From NCBI RefSeq assembly GCF_018599245.1, contig NZ_JAHEVJ010000001.1, forward strand, positions 1 through 64,000: a stretch of DNA of 64,000 nt. The letters are read 5' to 3'. Position numbers and translations under genes: made by a program. This stretch comes from Aliiroseovarius lamellibrachiae. Lineage in GTDB: Bacteria; Pseudomonadota; Alphaproteobacteria; Rhodobacterales; Rhodobacteraceae. Positions 1 to 7,656 of this stretch are shown one piece after another. Each line of letters begins with the position of its first letter. Within the stretch, counting starts at the first letter, position 1. Under the pieces are notes generated by a model. The model made no database searches. It was given only the letters and a program-made list of their open reading frames with translations, and was not told the origin of the DNA.

Positions 1-1
1 A

Positions 2-268
2 GCCGAGGTCTATATCCTGACCAAAGACGAAGGTGGCCGTCACACGCCGTTCTTCGCGAACTACCGTCCACAGTTCTACTTCCGGACCACCGATGTGACC
101 GGGACTGTTGAACTGCCAGAAGGTACTGAAATGGTTATGCCAGGCGACAACCTGAAGTTCGGTGTTGAACTGATCGCCCCGATCGCCATGGAAGATGGCC
201 TGCGCTTCGCGATCCGCGAAGGCGGTCGTACCGTTGGTTCCGGCGTTGTGTCGAAAATCATTGAGTAA
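2..268 (+). CDS. tuf: Elongation factor Tu, C-terminal end (partial)
   Basis: The window opens inside this gene; only the last 88 residues are present, read in frame 2 from base 2 to the TAA at 266-268. They form EF-Tu domain 3, with the family-typical stretch GGRHTPFF, a YRPQFYFRT block and the VSKIIE-type C-terminus. EF-Tu delivers aminoacyl-tRNA to the ribosome. Its position before rpsJ is usual for the str/S10 junction. A second copy of the last codons appears about 115 bp downstream. The assignment is certain; the 5' part lies outside the window. Confidence 0.97.
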   Translation, partial: AEVYILTKDEGGRHTPFFANYRPQFYFRTTDVTGTVELPEGTEMVMPGDNLKFGVELIAPIAMEDGLRFAIREGGRTVGSGVVSKIIE

Positions 269-292
269 TTGCGACAGCAATTCTCGAACGAG

Positions 293-320
293 AAGGGGCT
301 GCCAATCGGCGGCCCCTTTT
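293..320 (+). terminator. Intrinsic terminator after tuf
   Basis: A GGGGCTGCC/GGCGGCCCC stem with a 4-base loop (one G-U pair) is followed by a T run. It lies 25 bp after the tuf stop and separates tuf from the inserted segment before rpsJ. Confidence 0.8.
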
Positions 321-361
321 GCGTTCAAGTTACGAGATGATTTGAGGCGCACAATCAAACA

Positions 362-386
362 TGTGTCGAAAATTATCGAGTAATTA
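362..386 (+). pseudogene. Duplicated 3' tail of tuf
   Basis: These bases repeat the last codons of tuf (248-270). The reading is again V-S-K-I-I-E-stop, and the only two differences in 23 bases are at synonymous third positions (ATC ATT versus ATT ATC). The sequence just upstream does not resemble tuf. It looks like a remnant of a second tuf copy or of a recombination junction (inference). Confidence 0.6.
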
Positions 387-800
387 CGGGGCGGCTTCGC
401 GTAAGCGAAACGCACCGAAGACTAAACTGGGCGACAGGTGAATTGGCAAAGCCAAATCACCGAGAGCCTAAGCGGAAAACTAAAGAAGGGCCTCGCAAGA
501 CGCGGGGCCCTTTTTACATAAGCGCAAAGCCATCCCAAAGGGCCCGCCCGACCCCGGGTGGGCGCGGATACAGCCTTGGAAATCCAGCAAGTCACACCGC
601 GCGTAACCGTCCTGCGTGATGAAAGCTCGCAATACGTCCTCCCGCGGGGATGAGGAGGGGACCGTCGCCCCAGTGGGGCGGCGAAAGCCCTGACGAACGG
701 GCGTGGCCCGTGCCTTTCCATATCTCCGAAAGCGTGCTCAAGTAGGCAACTCATATTAGTTTCACGGTGTGGGAACTGTATTGAGGCGTGAGGGAACTTG
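387..800. other. Gene-free stretch between tuf remnant and accessory gene
   Basis: I see no convincing gene here. It contains a small TTCGC/GCGAA hairpin near 396-411, an intrinsic terminator at 486-515, and GC-rich sequence without a start/RBS combination. The 195-residue minus-strand frame covering it has no RBS and no recognisable composition. Confidence 0.5.
486..515 (+). terminator. Second intrinsic terminator downstream of tuf
   Basis: A GGGCCTCGC/GCGGGGCCC stem with an AAGA loop is followed by TTTTT. It resembles the terminator after rplW (3411-3439). No recognised gene lies immediately upstream, so it may have travelled with the tuf-tail remnant. Confidence 0.75.
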
Positions 801-1277
801 ATGGCGACTAGAGACCAGTTGTACGCAAAATTTGGCATTACTGCGGAGGCGGCACAGCTATTTGAAACGGTTCTGGGAACGATCGTACTCATTGCCAAGG
901 GCCGGAATAACGATTGGTTCGTGGATGCGGATCCTGTAGCGGCGGCCACAATATTAAAACGCGTTGAGCGTAGTACTCTCGGCGGAATCTTAAATGGGCT
1001 GCTAAGCAAAGAACATCAGCTTAGCAGTGAAGATCTTGTAATGTTCAAAAAAGGGCTGGATACCCGAAATAAGCTTTTTCATGGATTTTATGAACGACAC
1101 AATTTTAGTATTCAAACTGAAGCGGGTCGCGATGAGATGATTGCTGACCTCGAAGAGATCCATACTGAGCTTTTCAACTGTTGGCAGCGAGCTGGAGAAA
1201 TCTGTGATTGCCTCAGTGATGGGCTTCTTTCGCAAGAAATGATTGACGAGATAGTAGAACGTGGAATTGGCAAATAA
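801..1277 (+). CDS. Hypothetical protein with HEPN-like RNxxxH motif
   Basis: A 158-residue soluble protein that I do not recognise as a named family. The ATG at 801 is chosen because GAGGG ends six bases upstream; a TTG at 798 is possible. The sequence looks almost entirely helical. Residues 89-94 read R-N-K-L-F-H, followed by G-F, which fits the R(N/D/H)-x3-H signature of HEPN domains, often RNases in toxin-antitoxin and defence systems. No nucleotidyltransferase (MNT) partner is next to it. It sits alone between tuf and rpsJ with its own downstream promoter and hairpin. Gene reality is likely; the HEPN assignment is inference from one motif. Confidence 0.6.
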   Translation: MATRDQLYAKFGITAEAAQLFETVLGTIVLIAKGRNNDWFVDADPVAAATILKRVERSTLGGILNGLLSKEHQLSSEDLVMFKKGLDTRNKLFHGFYERHNFSIQTEAGRDEMIADLEEIHTELFNCWQRAGEICDCLSDGLLSQEMIDEIVERGIGK

Positions 1278-1280
1278 GCC

Positions 1281-1309
1281 TTGCCACACACCCCTTCCCG
1301 CTGTAATGC
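1281..1309 (+). promoter_or_regulatory. Candidate promoter of the rpsJ operon
   Basis: TTGCCA (1281-1286), a 17-bp spacer and TAATGC (1304-1309) lie just after the accessory gene and about 125 bp before rpsJ. The transcript would carry a leader with a small TTCGC/GCGAA palindrome and the hairpin at 1339-1361. Confidence 0.45.
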
Positions 1310-1338
1310 ACAGCAGTTCGCAATGCGAATAACCACGA

Positions 1339-1361
1339 GACGGGATTCGTTCCCGTCTTTT
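1339..1361 (+). terminator. Leader hairpin/intrinsic terminator before rpsJ
   Basis: A perfect 7-bp stem GACGGGA/TCCCGTC with a 5-base loop is followed by TTTT. It may end the accessory gene's transcript or act as an attenuator in the rpsJ leader. Confidence 0.7.
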
Positions 1362-1432
1362 GGCATTGAAGAGGGCAGGGGGAATGAGCCACCTGTCGTC
1401 CTATCAACTCTTTGCCTGAAAGGGCGAATGCT

Positions 1433-1741
1433 ATGACAAGTCAAAACATTCGTATCCGTCTTAAGGCGTTTGACTATCGTGTACTGGATGCCAGCACACA
1501 AGAGATCGTCAACACCGCCAAACGCACGGGTGCAGACGTTCGCGGGCCCATCCCGCTTCCCAACAAGATTGAGAAGTTCACGGTTCTCCGTGGTCCGCAC
1601 GTTGACAAGAAATCCCGCGATCAGTTCGAGATCCGTACGCACAAGCGTCTTCTCGACATCGTTGACCCAACACCGCAAACCGTGGACGCGCTGATGAAGC
1701 TCGACCTCGCCGCTGGTGTTGACGTCCAAATCTCGGTTTAA
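1433..1741 (+). CDS. rpsJ: 30S ribosomal protein S10
   Basis: Encodes 102 residues, the normal length. S10 binds the head of the 30S subunit and, as NusE, takes part in transcription antitermination. The start at 1433 gives [19 protein letters not shown], the expected S10 N-terminus, with AGGGCG about 7 bases upstream; the in-frame ATG at 1412 would add seven atypical residues. The core THKRLLDIV and the C-terminal [14 protein letters not shown] blocks are present. It is the first gene of the S10 unit and is followed by rplC after 14 bases containing AGGAGGG. Confidence 0.97.
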   Translation: MTSQNIRIRLKAFDYRVLDASTQEIVNTAKRTGADVRGPIPLPNKIEKFTVLRGPHVDKKSRDQFEIRTHKRLLDIVDPTPQTVDALMKLDLAAGVDVQISV

Positions 1742-1755
1742 GGAGGGTATCCAAG

Positions 1756-2481
1756 ATGCGCTCTGGTGTAATCGCGAAAAAAATGGGCATGACCCGTTTG
1801 TTCATGGAAGACGGCAAGCAGATCCCTGTGACCGTTCTTCAACTGCAAAGCCTGCAGGTTGTTGGCAACCGCACCGAAGACAAGCACGGCTATACCGCCG
1901 TTCAGCTTGGCGCCGGTGAGGCAAAAGCAAAACGCACATCCCAAGCCATGCGCGGCGTTTTTGCCGCTGCTAACGTGGCGCCCAAGCGTAAGCTGGTGGA
2001 ATTCCGTGTATCAGAAGAGAACCTCATCGAAGTTGGTGCGGAAATCTCGGCTGAGCATTATGTGGAAGGCCAAAAAGTTGACGTCGCCGGTACCTCGATT
2101 GGTAAAGGTTTTGCCGGTGCTATGAAACGTCACAACTTTGGTGGTCTTCGCGCCACGCACGGTGTGTCGATTTCGCACCGTTCGCACGGTTCGACTGGCC
2201 AGTGTCAGGATCCGGGCAAAGTTTTCAAAGGCAAAAAGATGGCCGGTCACATGGGTAATGTCCGTGTAACCACCCAAAACCTTGAGGTTGTTCGGACCGA
2301 CGCAGATCGTGGCTTGATCATGATCAAAGGCGCCGTACCGGGTTCCAAAGGTGGCTGGGTCACCATCAAAGACGCTGTGAAAAAGAAACTGCCAGAGAAT
2401 GTTCCATTCCCGGCCGCTTTGAAATCAGCAGCAACTGAAGCTCCCGCAGTGGAAGCTCCAGCGGAAGGTGGTGAAGCATGA
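1756..2481 (+). CDS. rplC: 50S ribosomal protein L3
   Basis: Encodes 241 residues. L3 is an early assembly protein near the peptidyl-transferase centre. The N-terminus [16 protein letters not shown] and the central loop containing [14 protein letters not shown] are family hallmarks. A very strong AGGAGGG lies 5-10 bases before the ATG. The last 20 or so residues form an Ala/Glu/Pro-rich tail, an extension beyond the E. coli protein that is common in this bacterial family. The TGA overlaps the ATG of rplD (ATGA), which implies coupled translation. Confidence 0.97.
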   Translation: MRSGVIAKKMGMTRLFMEDGKQIPVTVLQLQSLQVVGNRTEDKHGYTAVQLGAGEAKAKRTSQAMRGVFAAANVAPKRKLVEFRVSEENLIEVGAEISAEHYVEGQKVDVAGTSIGKGFAGAMKRHNFGGLRATHGVSISHRSHGSTGQCQDPGKVFKGKKMAGHMGNVRVTTQNLEVVRTDADRGLIMIKGAVPGSKGGWVTIKDAVKKKLPENVPFPAALKSAATEAPAVEAPAEGGEA

Positions 2482-3095
2482 AACTTGATGTGATCAAACT
2501 TGACGGTGGCAAAGCTGGTTCTGTTGAACTGAATGATGCCCTCTTTGGTCTTGAGCCGCGTGCAGACATTCTGCACCGTGTGGTTCGTTGGCAGCGTAAC
2601 AATGCGCAGGCCGGCACCCACAAGGTAAAGACGCGCTCAGAAGTTAAATACTCGACCAAGAAGATCTATCGCCAAAAAGGCACCGGTGGCGCACGCCACG
2701 GCGCTCGCTCGGCTCCGATCTTCCGCGGTGGTGGTGTTTACAAAGGCCCAGTTGTGCGTTCGCACGGCCACGACCTGACCAAGAAATTCCGTAAATTGGG
2801 TCTGAAACACGCCCTGTCCGCAAAAGCGCAAGCTGGCGAACTGGTTGTGATCGAAGACGTGACCACGGAAGGCAAAACCAACGTTCTGGCCAAACAGGTC
2901 AAGGACCTGGGTTGGAAACGCGCCCTGATCATCGACGGCTCTGACGTGAACGAAGCGTTCGCAAAGGCCGCCAAGAACATCGAAGGTCTGGATATCCTGC
3001 CAACGATGGGCGCCAACGTATATGACATCCTGAAACGTGACACTCTCGTGATCACCAAAGCAGGTGTCGAAGCTCTGGAGGCTCGTTTGAAATGA
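2478..3095 (+). CDS. rplD: 50S ribosomal protein L4
   Basis: Encodes 205 residues, the usual size. L4 binds 23S rRNA and lines the exit tunnel with a basic loop, seen here around residues 55-80 ([21 protein letters not shown]). In E. coli L4 is also the autogenous repressor of the S10 operon; whether that holds here is unknown, although a hairpin lies in the rpsJ leader. It overlaps both rplC (4 bp) and rplW (4 bp) through ATGA junctions. Confidence 0.97.
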   Translation: MKLDVIKLDGGKAGSVELNDALFGLEPRADILHRVVRWQRNNAQAGTHKVKTRSEVKYSTKKIYRQKGTGGARHGARSAPIFRGGGVYKGPVVRSHGHDLTKKFRKLGLKHALSAKAQAGELVVIEDVTTEGKTNVLAKQVKDLGWKRALIIDGSDVNEAFAKAAKNIEGLDILPTMGANVYDILKRDTLVITKAGVEALEARLK

Positions 3096-3388
3096 GTGTC
3101 AAAGCAGAACTCTATGACGTGATCCGCAAGCCGATCATCACCGAGAAAGCAACCCAAGCCTCTGAAAATGGTGCTTATGTTTTCGAAGTGGCAATCGACA
3201 GCAACAAACCGCAGATCAAAGAAGCTGTAGAAGCTTTGTTCGAAGTGAAGGTGAAAGCAGTAAACACCACCATCACCAAGGGTAAAGCCAAACGTTTCCG
3301 CGGCCAGTTGGGCAAGCGTAAAGACGTGAAAAAAGCCTATGTGACCCTTGAAGAAGGGAATGCAATCGACGTGTCCACCGGACTCTGA
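3092..3388 (+). CDS. rplW: 50S ribosomal protein L23
   Basis: Encodes 98 residues. L23 sits at the tunnel exit and docks trigger factor and SRP. The sequence has the typical [12 protein letters not shown]-terminus and the [15 protein letters not shown] block. It overlaps rplD by ATGA. In most bacteria rplB follows directly; here the operon stops at a strong terminator (3411-3439) and rplB restarts 2.76 kb later. Confidence 0.97.
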   Translation: MSVKAELYDVIRKPIITEKATQASENGAYVFEVAIDSNKPQIKEAVEALFEVKVKAVNTTITKGKAKRFRGQLGKRKDVKKAYVTLEEGNAIDVSTGL

Positions 3389-3410
3389 TTGTAGGCTGAT
3401 AGAACTCGGA

Positions 3411-3439
3411 AAGGCCCTCGCGATTGCGGGGGCCTTTTT
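3411..3439 (+). terminator. Intrinsic terminator after rplW
   Basis: An AGGCCCTCGC/GCGGGGGCCT stem (one G-U) with a GATT loop is followed by TTTTT. It ends the rpsJ-rplW unit. A similar hairpin recurs at 4875-4905, on the other side of the inserted ldt-lipoprotein segment. Confidence 0.85.
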
Positions 3440-3670
3440 CGTTTGGGCCGGAAAATCACATGTCGTCGGGTCGAAACCATCAGCAACACAGTGTTTTGAC
3501 TCGTAATTGGGGGCATCTCGCCTAAAATACCATTTTAATGCGTTTTGACTTAAACTTGGATCACCTATCGCTGCCTGAAATCAAAGATTTCAACGCGTTA
3601 GTTGATTGGGGTGTTGCAAGGTAAAGTCGAAACGCTTTTGATCATTCATTTTGTGATGAGGAAGCCGCCC

Positions 3671-4357
3671 ATGTTGACCCGCCGCCATTTCGTGATGACC
3701 TCCACCGCATTGTTCTCATGCCCGATTGCCACCCCCCTGTGGGCGCAAGAGGCATCAAAACCCGCGCGGCGCCCCGTGTCGGACAGTTCAAAATGGGCCT
3801 CATATGACGCGCGCGTGACCCCGGCCAATTACGATCCTGCCACCTCAAACCCTTGGGGGCTGCACCCACGGTTTCTGCCCCAAGTGGTGCAGGCGAATGC
3901 CGGGCTGACGCCGGGGGATATCCATGTGGATGCGGTGGCGCGCTATCTTTATCACATCCGCGAAGATGGCACCGCGATGCGCTACGGCGTGGCGATTGCC
4001 AAGGGGAACCTTTATGAACCCGGGGTCTATACAATCGGGCGCAAGGCCAAATGGCCGACCTGGACGCCGACCCCCGCGATGATCAAGCGTGAGCCGCATA
4101 AGTACAAAAAATACGAGGATGGTCAGGACGGCGGGCCACGCAATCCGCTCGGCTCTCGTGCGCTGTATCTTTACGCGGGCAAGCGCGACACCTATCTGCG
4201 CATCCACGGATCCCCCGCGCCGCGATCCATCGGATCACGCGCCAGCTCTGGCTGTGTGCGCATGGTGATGGCGCATATCATTGGGCTTTATGATCAGGTC
4301 AACACCGGCGTAACCGCGCATCTTTACGCGACCGAGCGGGTCACGGCGCAAAGTTAA
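3671..4357 (+). CDS. L,D-transpeptidase (YkuD family), Tat-exported
   Basis: Encodes 228 residues from ATG 3671, preferred because AGGAAG lies 6 bases upstream; two in-frame upstream starts would precede the signal peptide. The N-terminus has a twin-arginine signal (LTRRHFVM, then a hydrophobic run ending near LWAQ), so export by Tat to the periplasm is likely. The YkuD catalytic region shows the His of IHGSP and the nucleophile motif SSGCVRM. The family forms 3-3 peptidoglycan cross-links or attaches lipoproteins. It sits alone between rplW and rplB, and its TAA stop is the first triplet of a dispersed palindromic repeat (4355-4459). Confidence 0.88.
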   Translation: MLTRRHFVMTSTALFSCPIATPLWAQEASKPARRPVSDSSKWASYDARVTPANYDPATSNPWGLHPRFLPQVVQANAGLTPGDIHVDAVARYLYHIREDGTAMRYGVAIAKGNLYEPGVYTIGRKAKWPTWTPTPAMIKREPHKYKKYEDGQDGGPRNPLGSRALYLYAGKRDTYLRIHGSPAPRSIGSRASSGCVRMVMAHIIGLYDQVNTGVTAHLYATERVTAQS

Positions 4358-4459
4358 AGCGCTTTCGGTTTTCATTGACGCATCTGCCAGCGCTTTTTGC
4401 GTTTGAGCGCGGTGAAAGGCAGCGAACAAGCGATACAACGTGAACTGGAAACGCTCTAA
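4355..4459 (+). repeat. Dispersed palindromic repeat A, copy 1
   Basis: About 105 bp beginning TAAAGCGCTTTC and ending GAAACGCTCTAA, so its ends are imperfect inverted repeats. The whole element is clearly similar to the reverse complement of 22102-22207: the internal blocks GACGCATCTGCCA and GCGTTTGAGCGC are identical in the two copies. It looks like a REP/MITE-type element. Its first triplet is the stop codon of the L,D-transpeptidase gene. Confidence 0.75.
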
Positions 4460-4469
4460 TGCGCCGGGC

Positions 4470-4769
4470 TTATGTCTCAGCAGGGACCGCTTGCGGGGTG
4501 CAGATCGGCCGCCCCTCGGTGTTTCTGAGCGGCAGATAGGTCGTTTCAACCGGCCCGTTGTGGCGGTATACCAAACACCCGTCGCGCGCATCAATACGCA
4601 CGTCACTTAGATCCTGCTGCGGGTCAGCCTTTGCGCGCAGCGCATCTGTCGTGACCGCCGCCACAGGGCGCAGGTTCGGATCAACATCAACCACGGCCCC
4701 ACCCTCTGGCGACACACAAGCCGAGAGCACGAGCACGGCCCCCCCGGCAATAACACCCAATCTTCTCAT
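4470..4769 (-). CDS. Small putative lipoprotein
   Basis: Encodes 99 residues. The N-terminus MRRLGVIAGGAVLVLSAC is a clear lipoprotein signal with lipobox LSAC, so the mature protein would start at Cys18 and sit in the cell envelope. The remainder contains one further pair of cysteines (DGCLVYRH and RPICTPQ) that could form a disulfide. I do not recognise a named family. It is divergent from the plus-strand hypothetical at 4980 and convergent with the L,D-transpeptidase, next to a dispersed repeat. Confidence 0.7.
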   Translation of the reverse strand: MRRLGVIAGGAVLVLSACVSPEGGAVVDVDPNLRPVAAVTTDALRAKADPQQDLSDVRIDARDGCLVYRHNGPVETTYLPLRNTEGRPICTPQAVPAET

Positions 4770-4874
4770 AATAGATACCCCTGAATTGCTTTATGAGAGG
4801 ATGGGGGATTTTCGTGGGGATGGGAAGGGGGGATGCGAGGTGGTCGTAAGTCGCGAAGGAATTTGAAATTGAAG

Positions 4875-4905
4875 AAGGCCCTCGTGATCGCGGGGGCCCT
4901 CTTTT
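4875..4905 (+). terminator. Orphan terminator-like hairpin
   Basis: A GGCCCTCG/CGGGGGCC-type stem with a T-rich tail, reading on the plus strand. No plus-strand gene ends just upstream. It resembles the rplW terminator (3411-3439) and the 486-515 terminator, so it may be a duplicated operon end left by insertion. Confidence 0.6.
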
Positions 4906-4979
4906 GTCACTTGCGCATTTTTGAAGCTGATCCCTTCTTGTTAAGGAGGAATTAGTCGATGTTCTATTAGTGTGCGGAT

Positions 4980-5381
4980 ATGATGAAGTATCTTTCACAC
5001 TTTCGGACGGATTGGACGTGGCTCGTAGCGCTCCACATGATTGCTTTTCTGGGCTTCCATGCGACTGTAGAGCTTAACGGGGCCTTATGGTTTCAAAGGC
5101 TGACTTATGACCAGCACGAATGGCTTGCGATTGCCGTTGGGGAAATTGGATTTTGGGTGTGGTCGCTGGGATTTGCGGCTTACTTTCTTCTGTTGGCAGT
5201 CGGCACCAATACCAACCGTCTATTCACTTCCCTGAGCTTCTTTCTCGCGCTCGTCTGTTTTATTGAATACCGCTACCCGGTTGCCACCAGTTTTTTGGTG
5301 GTTTTGGGCCAGTTCGACCGGATAGGGTATCTGGTGCTTGAGCAAGTTGCGCCACTGAAAGATGTGCTTGGACTCAGTTGA
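4980..5381 (+). CDS. Hypothetical integral membrane protein
   Basis: Encodes 133 residues with three to four hydrophobic segments (around residues 12-30, 50-75, 82-95 and 100-118). No family is recognised. The start is ATG ATG at 4980/4983 with no strong Shine-Dalgarno sequence. Base composition is more AT-rich than the ribosomal genes around it, suggesting accessory DNA. Its 3' end overlaps the end of the convergent gene at 5374-5760 by 8 bp, an arrangement typical of compact inserted gene pairs. Confidence 0.55.
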   Translation: MMKYLSHFRTDWTWLVALHMIAFLGFHATVELNGALWFQRLTYDQHEWLAIAVGEIGFWVWSLGFAAYFLLLAVGTNTNRLFTSLSFFLALVCFIEYRYPVATSFLVVLGQFDRIGYLVLEQVAPLKDVLGLS

Positions 5382-5760
5382 TTGAGATATTCACAGGGTA
5401 GGAAAAGAACGTTGCACCGCTTGAGTATGAGACTCGGACGGCGAACTCGATTGTGCCGGTTGTCATCGCTTCAAATGTAGCTGACCCAGAATCGGTGAAG
5501 GTGTCTTCATAGCTTCCGTGACCGTCGTAGGATTCAATGACGATAGCATAGATCGCACCACCTCCTGCGGGGTCTTCCGCGCTCCAACTGATTTCATAGG
5601 ATTGCCCTAGCTCAACACTTACAGAAATGGTTCCGTTGTTGTAATTTCCACCAGCGCCAGCATCAATGCTGGTGCTTGACTTTCTTTGAAGGCGCGGTTT
5701 TTTGTTTGCGACGGCCATATTTACGGCTTGTTGCAGTGATTTCGCATTGAATTCATACAT
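5374..5760 (-). CDS. Hypothetical beta-rich protein
   Basis: Encodes 128 residues. After a basic N-terminal 30 residues (AVANKKPRLQRKS) the sequence is Gly/Ser/Thr-rich with alternating hydrophobics and would fit a small beta-sandwich. No signal peptide, Cys or catalytic motif is seen. The N-terminal 20 residues (MYEFNAKSLQQAVNMAVA) look like a short leader helix rather than a Sec signal. It overlaps the convergent membrane protein gene by 8 bp. Function unknown; the two may be a transferred pair. Confidence 0.5.
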   Translation of the reverse strand: MYEFNAKSLQQAVNMAVANKKPRLQRKSSTSIDAGAGGNYNNGTISVSVELGQSYEISWSAEDPAGGGAIYAIVIESYDGHGSYEDTFTDSGSATFEAMTTGTIEFAVRVSYSSGATFFSYPVNISIN

Positions 5761-6148
5761 TGTTGACGTCCATCAATTGATAATGGCCGGAGCATCCCAT
5801 CGGAACATTAGCGACTCCCAACCCTAGCGTTCGGATTTAGCACTCTTTATTAATAAACCGGGGTAGGCGCGCGTGGGGAAGTAGCCAAACATTCTTAGAA
5901 GAATACCGCAGTAAGTTGGATTGTTCTCCTCCCCTATAGACACTCCCCCCCATCCCCGTTATATCCGCACAGTCGCTAGGCCCCAGATTCGTTCTGTGGC
6001 CTTTTGATATTTGGAATTGGGGACCTGTTTGCAGTCGATAACGGGGCCCTTTATTGGTCACCTGCACAAATGCAGGGGGCTTTACTTTCCAGGGGATGAT
6101 GTCGGGAAAACTCGGTGCATCGCCTGAGCTAAACGGAAGACAGAAAGC
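5761..6148. other. Long leader region upstream of rplB
   Basis: No gene is seen in these 388 bp. It holds the candidate rplB promoter at 5937-5965, a second -10-like CCCCTATAGA at 5931-5940, and several small inverted repeats (for example GGCCCC...GTGGCC near 5979-6001) that may form a structured 5' leader. Confidence 0.5.
5937..5965 (+). promoter_or_regulatory. Candidate promoter of the rplB unit
   Basis: TAGACA (5937-5942), a 17-bp C-rich spacer and TATATC (5960-5965). It restarts transcription of ribosomal genes after the insertion that follows rplW. An overlapping alternative -10, TATAGA at 5935-5940, lacks a good -35. Confidence 0.5.
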
Positions 6149-6991
6149 ATGGCATTAAAGTCGTATAAACCGACGACGCCAGGCCAGCGTGGGCTGGTTC
6201 TGATCGACCGTTCGGAGCTGTGGAAAGGTCGTCCGGTTAAATCCCTCACCGAGGGTTTGACCAAGTCGGGCGGCCGGAACAATACCGGACGGATCACGTC
6301 GCGCCGCCGTGGTGGCGGAGCAAAGCGTCTCTATCGTATCGTAGACTTCAAACGCAACAAGCTGGATATTGCAGCCACAGTTGAGCGGATCGAATATGAC
6401 CCCAACCGTACGGCCTTTATCGCGCTGGTAAAGTATGAAGACGGCGAACAAGCATACATCCTGGCCCCTCAGCGTTTGGCTGTTGGCGATCAGGTTGTTG
6501 CATCTGCAAAAGCTGACATCAAGCCGGGCAACGCGATGCCGTTCTCTGGCATGCCGATCGGTACTATTGTTCACAACATCGAGATGAAACCAGGCAAAGG
6601 CGGCCAGATCGCCCGTGCAGCTGGGACATACGCTCAGTTTGTTGGTCGTGACGGTGGTTACGCACAGATCCGCCTGTCTTCAGGTGAACTGCGCCTCGTT
6701 CGTCAGGAATGTATGGCCACTGTTGGTGCCGTGTCGAACCCCGACAACTCGAACCAAAACTTCGGTAAAGCCGGCCGTATGCGCCACAAAGGCATTCGTC
6801 CGTCGGTTCGTGGTGTTGTTATGAACCCGGTTGATCACCCCCACGGTGGTGGTGAAGGTCGGACTTCTGGTGGTCGTCACCCGGTTACTCCTTGGGGTAA
6901 ACCGACCAAAGGTGCACGTACCCGCAACAAGAACAAGGCGTCGTCGAAGCTTATCATTCGCTCGCGTCACGCTAAGAAGAAGGGTCGCTAA
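6149..6991 (+). CDS. rplB: 50S ribosomal protein L2
   Basis: Encodes 280 residues, full length. L2 binds 23S rRNA domain IV and is needed for peptidyl-transferase activity and subunit joining. The C-terminal [13 protein letters not shown] block, containing the conserved His, is intact. It starts a second S10-type unit after a 2.76-kb interruption. rpsS begins 2 bases after the stop. Confidence 0.98.
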   Translation: MALKSYKPTTPGQRGLVLIDRSELWKGRPVKSLTEGLTKSGGRNNTGRITSRRRGGGAKRLYRIVDFKRNKLDIAATVERIEYDPNRTAFIALVKYEDGEQAYILAPQRLAVGDQVVASAKADIKPGNAMPFSGMPIGTIVHNIEMKPGKGGQIARAAGTYAQFVGRDGGYAQIRLSSGELRLVRQECMATVGAVSNPDNSNQNFGKAGRMRHKGIRPSVRGVVMNPVDHPHGGGEGRTSGGRHPVTPWGKPTKGARTRNKNKASSKLIIRSRHAKKKGR

Positions 6992-6993
6992 AT

Positions 6994-7272
6994 ATGGCAC
7001 GTTCTGTCTGGAAAGGCCCTTTTGTCGACGCTTACGTCCTCAAAAAAGCCGAGAAAACCCGCGAGTCGGGTCGCAACGAAGTCATCAAAATCTGGTCGCG
7101 TCGTTCGACCATTCTGCCCCAGTTCGTGGGTCTGACTTTTGGTGTCTATAACGGTCACAAGCACATCCCTGTGAATGTTACCGAAGAAATGATTGGCCAA
7201 AAGTTCGGTGAATATTCGCCAACTCGTACCTATTACGGTCACGCGGCTGATAAAAAAGCGAAGAGGAAGTAA
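6994..7272 (+). CDS. rpsS: 30S ribosomal protein S19
   Basis: Encodes 92 residues of normal length. S19 lies in the 30S head near the A-site and pairs with S13 in an intersubunit bridge. Typical blocks are [10 protein letters not shown] at the N-terminus, [16 protein letters not shown] in the middle and LGEF-type [14 protein letters not shown] near the C-terminus. It is tightly packed between rplB and rplV. Confidence 0.98.
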   Translation: MARSVWKGPFVDAYVLKKAEKTRESGRNEVIKIWSRRSTILPQFVGLTFGVYNGHKHIPVNVTEEMIGQKFGEYSPTRTYYGHAADKKAKRK

Positions 7273-7275
7273 GCC

Positions 7276-7656
7276 ATGGGTAAGGATAAAAATCCCCGCC
7301 GCGTGGCCGATAACGAAGCAATGGCTAAGACCCGTATGCTCCGTACGTCCCCGCAGAAACTGAACTTGGTTGCTGGTATGATCCGCGGCAAGAAAGTCGA
7401 TCGTGCACTGACCGATCTGACCTTCTCGAACAAGCGCATCGCACAAGACGTGAAGAAATGCCTTCAGTCTGCTATCGCCAACGCCGAGAACAACCACAAC
7501 CTTGACGTCGACGAATTGGTCGTGGCCGAGGCCTATGTGGGCAAAAACCTGACCATGAAACGTGGTCGCCCACGTGCGCGTGGTCGTTTCGGCAAGATCA
7601 TCAAGCCGTTCTCGGAACTCACCATCCTGGTGCGTCAAGTTGAGGAGCAAGCGTAA
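7276..7656 (+). CDS. rplV: 50S ribosomal protein L22
   Basis: Encodes 126 residues. L22 contacts all six 23S rRNA domains and its beta-hairpin lines the exit tunnel, seen here near the C-terminus as [18 protein letters not shown], where macrolide-resistance changes arise in other species. An N-terminal extension (about 15 residues) precedes the [14 protein letters not shown] core. The stop overlaps the rpsC start by one base (TAATG). Confidence 0.97.
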   Translation: MGKDKNPRRVADNEAMAKTRMLRTSPQKLNLVAGMIRGKKVDRALTDLTFSNKRIAQDVKKCLQSAIANAENNHNLDVDELVVAEAYVGKNLTMKRGRPRARGRFGKIIKPFSELTILVRQVEEQA

